Below, in pieces: positions 24,801-35,880 of a stretch of 64,000 nucleotides of DNA. Both the position numbers and the translations under genes were made by a program. How positions within the stretch are numbered: position 1 is the stretch's first letter; each line of letters opens with the position of its first letter. Source of the DNA: Atrichornis clamosus (Eukaryota > Chordata > Aves > Passeriformes > Menuridae); contig WBMZ01011683.1 of assembly GCA_013400975.1 (NCBI GenBank), positions 496,001-560,000 of the forward strand, written 5' to 3'. The notes beneath the pieces are model-generated. The model ran no database searches and was not told the origin of the DNA. It saw only the letters and a program-made list of their open reading frames with translations.

Positions 24801-25980
24801 CCCTTGGTGCCCCATCATAATGCAACATCTTTGTGCTTCTGGGAAAGCAATTGGAAAGTATTCTCAGGAGATGTCTGTACTAGAAAGAACATGGGAAAGC
24901 ACACATACAGGTCTAACAAAAGAGTTATCATATTTTAGTGTACAGTCAGGAGTCTTCTTTCAAACAGATACATTTTGTTTGCTGAAGGATAGTGTTAAAG
25001 CTATTTAAACACTGCATCTCCACAAAACAAAAAAGATTTAGCTACTGAAAAAAGTTGAAATATTTCCAATCAAGTTCATCTGTTAATGCGTGAGCTACCA
25101 TAGTATTCATATTTACGGATGCTGTCAGAAATGTCTTTTATATGTGGCTTTTCAAAGCATACGCAGAATCAAGAAAAAACTCAGCATTCTGGAGAGAGTT
25201 TAGTTCCAACCTTCTTTCCTTCCTCAAGATATTGTATAAAATTAAAATATGAATGTATGCAATTTCGTGTCAAGCTTATAAATTATATTTATAGTTACTA
25301 CTGCAGTTATTCATTGCATAGGTAGGATAAATTTGGGGAGACTTATTCACTAAAAATCACCTGTATTTGAATAACTATTGGTACTGCAGAGAAAAGACTC
25401 TTTAGGTAGTACCTGTGTATTTTTTCTCAGGGCATCTGTACACATGAAAGTCACACCAGCTTAACTGCATCATTTTCTAAACCCATTTACCTAAGCTTAC
25501 ATAAAGAAAGATGGCACATGCTTTTCAGCTCACAAACTTGGTTTCAGTGCATGTTAGATAAGTTAGGCTGCAGGCAAATGATGAGACCTTTCACCTCGCC
25601 TGAGGTTAAGAGTACTGAGCAGGACATGGAAACCTAGTGGACATAGAACAAGAAATTGTGTCAGAAGCTGCCAAAAGTTACAAATCCTGCCATGATGCAC
25701 AACCAGACCTGACAGATGATTAAGGTGAAAGCTGACTAATAAGCAGTCAAAATTTACAGAAAACTAGAGGGAAATTGGGTACTTTTTGAGGAGTACAGTC
25801 TTGAAAATCCAGTAACACCTGACTAGTCATAGCAGCACTGGCATATGTGGCACAGTCTGTCTAGGCAACTATCAGAAATAAATTTACCTTTAATGTATCA
25901 CAGCTGGCATCAGGGGAGAAAAGTTAATTAGGGAAGGTTTTTTATTTGGGCAAGGTCTAAGCAGAGAAAGGGGAGAACAA
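18836..25980. other. long AT-rich interval, no gene recognised
   Basis: About 7 kb with no confident mobile element or exon. It contains an (ATT)n run at 19271-19288 and a 9-bp-arm palindrome TTCATATTT-G-AAATATGAA at 20404-20422. Open frames at 21803-22051 (82 codons, ATG start, hydrophilic) and 23911-24315 (134 codons, GTG start) show no recognisable domain. Confidence 0.5.
20404..20422. repeat. perfect 9-bp-arm palindrome
   Basis: TTCATATTT and AAATATGAA are exact reverse complements flanking a single G at 20413. AT-rich palindromes of this size arise by chance in AT-rich DNA, so this is recorded as structure only. Confidence 0.85.
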
Positions 25981-26285
25981 AGGTGTTGGAAAGAAGGCCA
26001 AGAAACATGAAAGACGTTAAGAGGGTGTCCAGATGTGTGTCTGATGCTGCCTGGTGATACCAGTCAGGCAGCTGTGTGCAGTTCCCTGCAGAAGAAGCAA
26101 GACCTGTTTCCGGATCATCAGGGTCACGTCTATGTCCATGGTCATGAAAACTAGCAGGGAGTGGGGTGGGTGCTCTCCCTGGCCAGTGAGGGAATCCTTG
26201 ACTGGGGAGATTGAACAGTCTGTCATCAACTTGTTCATGCCTGATCTGGGACTGATGACATCAGCCTGGCTGTCATTTTATTAAA
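25981..26285. other. GC-richer block of unknown origin
   Basis: This stretch, just upstream of a CR1 element, is clearly less AT-rich than its surroundings and supports open frames on both strands (73-76 codons). I could not match it to a CR1 ORF or to a host domain. It may be an unrecognised repeat or an older insertion. Confidence 0.35.
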
Positions 26286-26325
26286 AATTATGTAATTAAT
26301 CTTGTAATAAAAATTATTTTTAAAG

Positions 26326-26975
26326 CGATGGAAAGCTGACTATGAGTCAGCAGTGCCCTGGTAGCCAGGAGGGCCAACCATGACCTGGGGTCCATCAGGC
26401 ACAACATCATAAGCTGGGCAATGGAGGAGATTGTCCAGCTCTGCTCTGTACTGTGGCACCCTCACCTTGAATATTGTGTTCAGTTTCAGGTGCCGCAATA
26501 TTAGAAAGATATTAAGCTATTAGAGAGCATTCAAAGATGGTGAAGTACCTTGACGGGAAGCCGTGTGAGGAGTGGTTGAGGTCACTTAATCTGTTCAGCC
26601 TGGAGAAGAGGAGACTGAGAGGAGACCTCATCACAGTCTACAACTTTCTCATGAGGGGAAGGGGAGGAGCAGACACTGATCTCTGTGCTGTGTGNGTGCT
26701 GTGTGTGACAGGACCTGAGGGAATGACGAAGTTGTGTTGGGGAGGTTTAGGTTGGATATTAGGAAAAGGTTCTTCACCCAGAAGGTGGTTGGGCACTGGA
26801 ACAGGCTCCCCAGGGAAGTGGTCACAGCACCAAATCTGGCAGAGCTCAAGAAGCATTTCTACAATACTCTCGGGCACATGGTATGCTTCCTGGGGATGGT
26901 GCTGTTCAGGGCCAGGAGTAGGACTTGATGATCCTTGTGGGTTCCTTCCAGTTCAGCATATTCTGTGCTTCTGAC
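26326..26975 (+). mobile_element. CR1 LINE, 5'-truncated, about 650 bp, contains an N
   Basis: Begins with GAAAGCTGACTATGAGTCAGCAGTG (family post-RT region), followed by CAGCCTGGAGAAGAGGAGACTGAGAGGAGACCTCATCAC, GTTTAGGTTGGATATTAGGAAAAGGTTCTTCACC, GGGCACTGGAACAGGCTCCCCAGGGAAGTGGTCACAGCACC. The tail is GATCCTTGTGGGTTCCTTCCAGTTCAGCATATTCTGTG. It is one of the better preserved copies in the window. At 26695 a single N is flanked on both sides by the same 10 bp (GTGCTGTGTG), which also causes a frame change in the ORF2 relic. Confidence 0.95.
26537..26928 (+). pseudogene. CR1 ORF2 C-terminal remnant, frame change at the N
   Basis: The first half (26537-26695) encodes the family motif LFSLEKRRLRGDLITVYNFL. 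The second half (from about 26707) encodes [21 protein letters not shown] in a different register. Removing the N plus one copy of the flanking 10-bp repeat (11 bases in all) brings the two halves into one register, leaving a TGA at 26716-26718 where the family has a sense codon. The fragment is therefore a dead copy, but its frameshift is probably an assembly error and not a mutation. Confidence 0.85.
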
Positions 26976-27073
26976 ATTCCAGGATAAAGGGTCTTGTTCT
27001 AGTTTCGAACTAAACATTACGTCAACTTAGCAGAGTTGGTGCTGATATTAAAGAACTCTCTGAATGCAATTAT

Positions 27074-27163
27074 GTGCTCTGGGATGACCCTGCTTGAGCA
27101 GGGAGATTGAACCAGATGTCCTGCTGAGGTCCCTTCCAACCTGACCCATTCTGTGATTATGTG
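27074..27163 (+). mobile_element. CR1 LINE extreme 3' end, about 90 bp
   Basis: CTGGGATGACCCTGCTTGAGCAGGGAGATTGAACCAGATGTCCTGCTGAGGTCCCTTCCAACCTGACCCATTCTGTGATTATGTGAT matches the CR1 3' UTR and tail. It lies about 100 bp after the previous CR1 tail in the same orientation, but it has its own complete tail with a different sequence (CAACCTGACCCATTCTG), so it is a separate insertion. Confidence 0.88.
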
Positions 27164-29930
27164 ATAGAAACTTCCCAGCTTTGTGTGCAGTTCTAAGCTA
27201 CAGTTTTAATTTCATCCAGGATCCTACTTCAGCTTGGAAACACGAAGTGCACACGCCTGCAGTTTTGGGTTCTAGTGTAGTTTACAAACTTGTCATGGCT
27301 AAGGAACCTAACCGAATTACAAGTACCCTGTAGTGGTTAACGTTTACTTCAGTTCTGGGCTTGGTTCATCTAGAAGTCTTCTTGCCCTTAAGGAAAGCAC
27401 TTAAAAAGAAACAAGTGTTTCACATTAAGTTTCAAGTACACTACTCTAAATTAAATTTTAAATATTGCAGAAGATCTAAAATTAAAATAATTTACCTTTC
27501 TAAGTTTGGCTTTCTTTTGGTTTTTTTCCTTGAGCTACATTTCTGAGTTTGGCCTGTAGTTCATGCACTAAAAGTAGAGTGTGACAGATCTGCAATCCAA
27601 ATCCTGATTTCTGAAATACCAATAAGAGGAAAAAAGTCATGGCAAGAAGTGTGAAAGTCCATTATTTTTTGTATAGGTATTTGATAATTAAAATTATTCT
27701 TAAAATATCTCTGCTTTACAGAAACATTTTCGTCCACAGTTTAAAATGTAAAATTAATTTTAAACTCATATTAGAAAGAAAATTAATGGTCTATGTCTAA
27801 TCTGAAATACAAAATGGCAGGCACAAGCACATCAAAAAAAGGAATTTCTCAGAATTAGCAAGGGAATAATGAAAATTATAGAAAGCACGCTATCCTTTTT
27901 ATGTAGAGAATAATCCCTTGTTACAATAATTCACTCTGTGGTTGAGACAATAAATTAAGCACTCCCTTAAACTAGGTAGGATAGTCACTAAAGCAGAGTC
28001 ATATATCTAATAAAAACACTATAAGAATAAAAGGTCAGGTTTAAAAAAAGCTAAGTACAAATTATTTTAATGCATTTTGCACCTGCTAAATATATGCAAA
28101 TAATTTTCTAAACATTAAAGATAAATAGCAAATAAGTCTACTGTACATGTGACTGAGGAAAATTCCAAGAAGGATGTAAACATTCAATGAAAATATTCTA
28201 GCAATCACTTCCCTGAAGTAGCTCACAAGAACTTATATGTCTTTTATTCCCATTCTCTTTTATTTGTCACAATGTAGAAACACAGATCAGACCCCTTTCA
28301 TAAGTCCTTGTTTAGGTAGAAAAAACTATGGCATCACATAGAAAGTGCTGTATATTGAAAGTACAAAACTGTCAGATTTGCTAATTGGTTTTAACCAGTG
28401 GTTTTAACTGAAAAAAAAAAAGACAATTATCTTGAATAAAAATAATTATAATTTCTTTAACAGATCTGTTAGAGATCTTGGATAGCTAATGTATGTCTCA
28501 TTACACTATTGCTAAGTTGCTGGTCAGTTTTGCAATATAGTTTGTTCTAACAGTATATAAGGTCAGGCACGATTTCTTCATGGGTTGTAGGGGTCTCTGA
28601 GGCTACATTGCAAAGGATCAATGATGGGACATGGTTGCCTATAGATTAAATTTCTAATTTGCCCTATTGACAGAGAGATTTATCTAAGCTTACCAAAACA
28701 TCTTTGAAATGAGACATCATTGAGTGTACATGCCTTAAAATCTCATTCCCCAACTAGATTAAGCTATTCTATATAGGAGATTGGACTACTAGTCCATAGT
28801 AGAGGACTCCTTAACCCTGCAAATTCTGTCTTCGTAATTCTTCTTACTGAATACCATATAAACACTGTCTGAAAGTACTAGCTGATTTAGTGGTGTTTGA
28901 TTTAGTAATTTCAAGTAGTGTGGACTTCCTTATAAGCTTTCTAACAGTCTTCCACAAATAACATTTCGAGTCCTTTAAATGCCAGTTCATTTGCATTCAA
29001 AGGTCACTGCTCTCTGAAATTATGGTAGCATTCCTGTGTGGAACATTTCGGTGTGGACAGCCATTTTTACATAGGGAGAAATATCAGGATTAGTTGGAGC
29101 CCAGGGAAAGGTAATGGTAAATGAAACCTTTCACCTTTGGAGGACTGGGGAGGACTGTGGCCCTACTCCGCATGACATGAATATTTGTCCGTGTTTGGAG
29201 GTGTAACTGTCTTTGAGATGTGTCCCTGCACCAGTTTGTCATTGTTTTGGAAGGTTCCAGAAATGACTACAGCCACCAGCTGAGCCATAGTGTCTGATCA
29301 AGTGCATACTCTCAGGTCACTGCAATGTTGACTAAAGCAGATCAATTTAAGTCAAACTGAATGTTACCATGGATTGAAAACAACCTGTATTATTCAAGAA
29401 CTTAATGGCAAAGGAGTGCTCACCAACAGGCATCTAAAGGGTTCACTGAGTATAAAACAGGTGTTAAGCCCCACATGGCACTGATCTGATCAATGCTAGG
29501 GCACAGTGCAAGAGCAGTGTGGGAAAAACTAAGCCTAAGATTGTTCCAGTCAAGGAGATGGGTTTTACTAGTCACCTGTGAGTTCCGGGTGCTGGATAAG
29601 TTTGCAGCCTCTACACCACGTTTTCACTGGAGTTGCTTGCTGCCTTCCTCCTGTACTCAGCCTGTGCTGCCTTACTGGAGTGCTTCACAGAGAGACTGAG
29701 GCCTGCTCAATCCACAACAGAACAAAGAAAACCTTGGTCAAAGACTGGGGCACTGTGAATGTGTCCACATGTTGTGTTTGTACATAACTTGTTTGTTGTT
29801 TGGGGTTTTTTTAATGCTATACACTGTACTCTAGAACTATTAGTAAAGACGGTACTTAATATCTTGTTTAACTCAAGTTCCCAAATGCTTTGGCATATCC
29901 TTGCTCTCTCCCTCCTCCCTTCTGCCCACT
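27164..29930. other. AT-rich DNA, no feature seen
   Basis: No recognised repeat or exon. A slightly GC-richer patch at about 29480-29760 supports overlapping open frames of 68-69 codons with no domain signature. Confidence 0.5.
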
Positions 29931-29993
29931 CCAAAAAACCAAACCAAAACAAAAAAACAAAAAGCAAAACCAAACAAAAAAGAAAAGTAAATA
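29931..29993. repeat. A-rich (AAAAC)n-like simple repeat
   Basis: CCAAAAAACCAAACCAAAACAAAAAAACAAAAAGC and following bases: a low-complexity A-rich tract with irregular C spacing. The minus-strand open frame across it is a poly-F/V artefact. There is no upstream LINE or SINE body that would make this a poly(A) tail. Confidence 0.85.
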
Positions 29994-32829
29994 TGTGATG
30001 CAATATTTCTCAATTCGAAAACCTTTTGAGGAAACATTAAAAGACAATTAAACACTAAAGGAATCCTTTTTAGCATGCACTATTTCATCCTTTCTATATA
30101 TATTTATGTGTTTGATATATGATAATCTGAATGTTCCTAGAAATTACTACTCATATACAAGTATTTCCAATGAAGAGATTTTTCAATCTGTATTCACCTA
30201 TAATATTTCTTCTAGTAATCTACATTTCATGTGTGCAGAGGATATAAATAACCAGCATAATGCAAGTTATTAAAGTTGCAGTCAAACTGCTATTTGAAAT
30301 TCAAAGTATACTAGTTACTTTCATAAAGAAATTACATATTTATGATTATATGAAATACAAATAATAATGCATAATTTATTTATCTAATACCACTACATGA
30401 GAATTCTTCGTTGCAAATTCAAAAGCAATTTTGTTGATTAAAATAAATTCCAACCCCCAAAAAATTCTCCCTGGAAAAAAGTTAATTTTGAATAACAAAA
30501 CCTGGTGAATATTACAAAAGAATTAAATGGCAGAAGGTTTTCATAATTATTGCTATAAAATTATTCACTCAGTACAAATGATGATTGTAAAAAAAATTTA
30601 CATTATGCAAATTTAATAAGTATTTTCCCTTCTGACACCCTTCCCACTAAGAATATTATTTAGTGAAAAGACTTTAGTCTGTTTTTTTTTTAATTTTTTC
30701 AAATCTGAAGCAACCATAACAAGGAATAAAGCAGAAGAAATCTTATGTTTATATAGTAAACATCCAAAAGATTTCTCTCAGTAGGTCTCCTAGTCACATA
30801 CTCTAAAGGCTCTCAAGAATGTATAACATAGCATTTGTACATTATATAAATTAGCCAAAAAATGCCTTTGATTTTGAAACAATTCCAATAAATTTAAAAA
30901 ATCTTCCTTGAAGAATCAAAGTAAAAGCCACATCATCTTTCTAGGACTGACACTTGACACATAGTAGGATATTAAAATGAATTCTTTATTTTCATTTCCT
31001 TTATCATTTTTTCTTCAAAAATTGCCTTTTAAATTAATACCTTTTTTCATCAAAATATACATTGAGTTATAAATTCATGACAAGTAACAGAAAATGCCTA
31101 TTTCTCATTAGAGTTTAAATGTTGAAGGAAATATTATTAATCTTGTGAATTGCAATATATGAAGCCCTTTTGGCTTGCTTTTGCCTTTCACAGGTGAAAA
31201 TTAAACATAAACCAATCTTCACCATAATGAATGCGGCAAAGAAGAATTCAATACTCCTCAAAAGCTGATCCTCCTTTTTACTTCTCTAGTCTGGAATTGC
31301 AGAGGGTTAGTATTATCACAGATAAAATGTAAGATCCTTACAGACAAAGATCCAAAATTATGAAATACTGAGCAAAGGCAGTTCATGAATTATGAATCTG
31401 AAAAAAATGAGGACCATGCACGTCAAAATATCCAGAATACTCTCTTAAAAAGCACCAAAAGATTAGTAATACTACTATAACTCAAGAAACTGATTTTGTG
31501 TGATGAGAAAGTGACCCTTATTATCTGAAATAAATAACAAAAATTCAGTAATATAAATGATTCAGTAATAAAAATGATCTGTGCTAGAAACACTGTCGAA
31601 ACAGAGCATAGATCCATAAAGATTCAGCAGTAGACTTTATGTAAACGCATTACATATTGCCATGGATTTGGCCCATTTTTATTTTATCATCTGATAAGAG
31701 ATCATACATTAAAAAAATTTCTGTCCCTGGAACATATAAGAAGATTCACTTTATAATTACCTAGCTACTGGAAGGTAAAAATTGCTGTAGTGTACACAGG
31801 GACAGGATAGGTTGGTGTTTTTTATCCTTTAACCTCAGCAAAGAGACAGATTTTCTGAATTTCTGGTGTCAGGGCAAAAAGTAGGGAGAACCGTGGAAGG
31901 AACTCTGGACCATGGGCCAATTGAAATAAGATCATTTAAAATGCCCCTACTAGAAATTATGCTCTTTTTTTTGGTATAGTTAAGAAAAAAATTTGCTGAC
32001 CATGGCATTATCAGGCAGCCAGCCTTAACTGCTGTTTTTTTCAGAAACAGTAAAACATACATTTTTTACTGGTGTTTATATCTCCTTTGTCCCAGTTCAT
32101 ACGTCTTTCTGTGCTAAAGCTCCTCACTCTCTTGATAAGCTGGGCAGTCAGGATGTGCAGCTGTGTGACTGAACCATTTCCTTCCCCTCATTCTGTGGTC
32201 CATTTTAATGGAACAATCTGAAGGAAAAAAAGTTAGAAGCTCTCACTGTTTTCTAACCTTTCCTAAGAGATGACCTTTCCATTAGATATGGTATAGTGAC
32301 CTACACTGTTGGAGGCCTTTTAAAGACAGTTGGTTTGCCATTTCCCAAATGGATTTGTTTGTCTGGAAACCGAATCATTAGCTGTCTGCAAGTCAGTTCT
32401 TTGCTGCTCCTATCAAAAGCTTTGAGGCTCTTTACGTGTTGGAAGCTAGCCAGTAATGTTTTATGCTGTGTACAAGTTCCGTTTTAGAGCTCAGACCTGA
32501 ATTCTTTATAGTGAGATTACTGATATCTCAACTACTCAGTCTCTGTGGGAGTGAGACTCTGGTCCATTCCAGGAAGGGAAGAGAAGGGTGATCTTAAGTG
32601 AGATTAACCGTCTCAGTTCAGGAGAAACTTGGCTTTTATCATATCACTATCATTGCTTAAAGATGTCTGTTTTAACTGTTTGAGGCTAAATTCTTAACAT
32701 TCTCATTCTTTGAAATTATTTGATTTTACGCAAGTCCAGAAATATATAGGTATTTTTAAAGAAAATATTCTGATTTGTTTCTTTGTCTGCTTTTTATATT
32801 ATTTTATTAAACTCTGTTTTACGAGGGAT
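29994..32829. other. AT-rich DNA with a 17-bp direct duplication
   Basis: Mostly featureless. A small tandem duplication at 31543-31576 repeats ATTCAGTAATATAAATG as ATTCAGTAATAAAAATG. No coding feature was recognised. Confidence 0.5.
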
Positions 32830-33010
32830 GTAGAGCGTTGGAACAGGCTGCCCAGGGCACTGGAGTTGTCACCACACCTGGAGGTATTTAAAAGATGAGT
32901 AGGTGTGTCACCTGGGGACATGGTTTAGTGGTGGACTTGGCAGGGCTGAGTTAATGGTTGGACTCAACAATCTTAGAAGTCCTTTCCAACATAAATTATT
33001 CCATGTTTCT
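32830..33010 (+). mobile_element. CR1 LINE 3' end, about 180 bp
   Basis: GAGCGTTGGAACAGGCTGCCCAGGGCACTGGAGTTGTCACCACACCTGGAGGTATTTAAAAGATG corresponds to the end of ORF2 (HWNRLPR...). GGGACATGGTTTAGTGGTGGACTTGGCAGGG and CAATCTTAGAAGTCCTTTCCAACATAAATTATTCCATG then form the 3' UTR and tail. The GGTTTAGTGGTGGACTTGGCAG block is typical of one avian CR1 subgroup that differs from the 26.3 kb copy, so at least two subfamilies inserted here. Confidence 0.95.
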
Positions 33011-35229
33011 ATTTTGTCTCTTTTGTTGACAAAAAGTTATATTTAATATTCTTATACTCCATTCTTAATGGTACAAAACATAAATGTTATTGGCCGTGTA
33101 CAGAAGGCCAGAAAAAAATCCTAAAACTGACAATTTAGTTGCAAAAAATACTAAATGACCATAGGCCATACTGAAACAAAAGAAGTCTCGATAAACATAA
33201 TATAGATAATCATAATAACTCATGACACAAGGTGGTAAAGGACAGCCACATTATCAAGGAAAAAAAAAAAGGAATGATAACTTGTCTAGGTTCTGTTTTA
33301 TTTCATGGCCTCCAGACAAAAAACATGCCTCCTGCCCTCTACAGCACTGTAGTTAGTGACTGGCACGGAGTATCTGCATCAGGTTAAAGTCAGCAAAGAG
33401 CTTACTTCTGCAATGTAATTCTCTCATGACCACTGCCTTTTATGTTTCCTGTGGAGTACAAAAGGTCTGGAAAAGACAACTTGGTGAGATGTGGATCTAG
33501 TCTCTGCAAAAGGTTGCTATTTACGTTTCTAAAGGAACCACATATTTAATGTCTATGTTCACAGACATATGTAGAGAGAGAGATATATATATACTTATAA
33601 ATGTAAGTCATTGTACATATACATGTAACTGCCAAGTCTTTAGCCTTTCAACAAATAAGGGTAGCCCAGAGAGTATCTGTAAAGGTATGGAGCTCAGCTG
33701 CTCACTGTTCCTTGTTGAATTACAAACTAGCATCATGTCAAGGTAGTAGATAGGAAGTTTAGATAGAAGAAAAGCAAGTATTTCTTGACAGTCTGTAGCT
33801 AAGCTGTTAAGTTCCTTGGCTCAAGATGTGGAAGTGCTAAAAGTCGGCAGGAACTCAAGAGTTAACTGGAGAAACTCATGGAAAGTGGAAAGGACTATGT
33901 AATTCAAAAATATGACCACATCTCAAGATATAACTGAGATGTTAGCTCTTAGAGGTGGGAAGGATATTGTGAAGAACTATCACTATTTATTTGGGGGGTT
34001 TAAATATGTTTATATGCACACAATATGTTCCTGGCCTCTGTGTTTCACCACTGGTGACAGAACACTCAGAAAAATGTTTCTTTTTTCTTATCCACTGTAA
34101 ACAGTTATATATTTTTATAACTTTTACTTTATCCTTAACAAAAAATATTTTATTGTGTGCAAAGGCAATGGGTGACATTCCACACATAGCCACATAAGTA
34201 TTTCTGGCCAATAGTGTATCTCCAGGGTGTAAAGAAATTAGTTAAATCCGTGTTTTTCCTGTTCTAAAGTATTTTCCCTTTTAGGAAAATGAGAATTAAT
34301 TGGTCTCATTTATTGTCTATGTGACAGAGCGTCAACTTTTTCTTCAGTAGTAGTGCAATAATGCCTTCATTGTGAGCTGAACGATTCCCAGCTTTGCATA
34401 TTCTTAAATAGCAAAACTATGTAAACAGAATATCATATAATGAAGCTTTAGAAGTAAAAAAACCCACTAAACCACAAAACGAAACACCTTTTGGGTACAC
34501 TTTTACTTATTTAATTTCTTCATTAAAGAATAAAGTTTTAACAGAATTTTTATTGATTTGTTCAATAAGACTATCTAAGATATTAGGGGGGAAAAAAAAG
34601 AACAAAACAAAAAACCTGGAAATAAATGAAATCAGAGCAGATGAACGTAAAAAAAGAAAAAATCCTTGTCTTCTTCCCTCAAAACAAACTGATCAACTAT
34701 TTTCTAATGTACCACAATGTAATGACTTCTGGTAAGTTCTGATTGTATTTCACAACTGCTTTTGCTGTGATCCACCTTGATTGGAATTTGAATATTAGTG
34801 GTCTGGGTTTTTTTATAAGTTGCACAGATGTGTACATGACAGAAAGGTAAATGAAAATTTTTGATAACAAGATTTTTGGTTTATTGATTTGGGCTCAAAT
34901 CTTGCTTCTCAAGCTGAAATGATTATGCTCTAGCAAGTTTTGTCTGTATCAAACTTTCACTCATTTTAGCATAATTCTCCTGATTAGCAATATCTGCTCT
35001 AGAAAGAGCAGACCAGTGACTGTGACAGCCATCAACAGTAGTATGAATCATAAGATATACGACTGTCAGCATCAATTCAACATTTGTGGAATTATATGAC
35101 TAAGGACCACTATAGTCTCCTACCTCCTTATCCAAGCCATTATCAACCTTAAAAACCTAGTGCAAGAACATCTATCTCATGAACTTGGGTTGACAGAAAG
35201 TTCTGATCACTATGTTGCTGAATTCTTTA
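33011..35229. other. AT-rich DNA with a (GA)n(TA)n microsatellite
   Basis: A compound repeat GAGAGAGAGATATATATATA sits at about 33573-33594. No other feature was recognised. Confidence 0.5.
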
Positions 35230-35247
35230 GTATGCTTCTTCATATAT

Positions 35248-35880
35248 TGGTTTATACTTCACGCTTGTAAAAGACTTAAAGATCACAATTGCCTCAAACA
35301 TTGTCAAGGCCACAGAAGAAATTTGCCATAAGATCAGACACCACAGTGTGAACTTGAGATAAGTGCAGAAGAGATGAATTTGCAACAGGAAGGCACTAAT
35401 TCCAGGCCTAGCGAAGGTCAATGTTGGTTAGTACATCCTGGTTAATGCATCCAGACAAAAATTCCCACTGTGTCAGATTGCGGGAAAGGAATCAACTTCT
35501 TATACAAGTATCGTCCCAAGTTCTGAGAACATCTGCGACCACCCTGTGGATACCCAGGACTTGGACTGTATAAAAGACAGAAGAATGACTCCAGGAGTCC
35601 CACCTCCAAGAAGATTAGGGTGAAGAAATATTCGCCATCTGGATCCACGGGTGGTAAGATCTTTCTACTTAATCTGTCTCTCTCTCTCTCACTCTCTTTC
35701 CCTCTACCCACTCTATCCCCAATCCCCCCTTTCCTATTTCTTTCTATCTCTTACATTTACCGTTAAATAAAATCTGTACTATTGCCTGTGGTGTATGGTC
35801 TCGTTTGCACCTTAATTCGGGCAGAGGTATCTATCAATAATTGAACCTTAACAACACCGCCTTGTAAAAGTGTCACCACA
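35248..35880 (+). mobile_element. probable solo LTR of an endogenous retrovirus
   Basis: The core carries a TATAAAAG box at 35569-35576 and an AATAAA signal at 35766-35771, with a CT-rich segment between them (CTCTCTCTCTCTC, about 35676-35700). The poly(A) signal is followed by TGTGGTGTATGGTCTCGTTTGCACC, which resembles a GT-rich downstream element. No gag, pol or env adjoins it, so it would be a solo LTR. A tentative boundary pair is TG at 35248 and CA at 35880, each adjoined outside by ATAT, a weak 4-bp target-site duplication; this gives a 633-bp element. Alternative ends exist, for example the ACA at 35854-35856. It could instead be an unrelated promoter-like unit. Confidence 0.5.
35569..35771 (+). 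promoter_or_regulatory. TATA box and poly(A) signal of the putative LTR
   Basis: TATAAAAG at 35569-35576 and AATAAA at 35766-35771 lie on the same strand 190-200 bp apart, an LTR-like order (promoter, R region, polyadenylation). Activity cannot be judged from sequence. Confidence 0.45.

Noticed and set aside
26326..27163. A single CR1 with two tails
   Set aside because: The two tails carry different sequences, and the 27.1 kb piece has its own 3' UTR, so two separate insertions are more likely than one element with a duplicated end.
29873..30003. Poly-F/V-rich minus-strand frame that looks like a membrane segment
   Set aside because: It is a translation of the A-rich simple repeat at 29931-29993.
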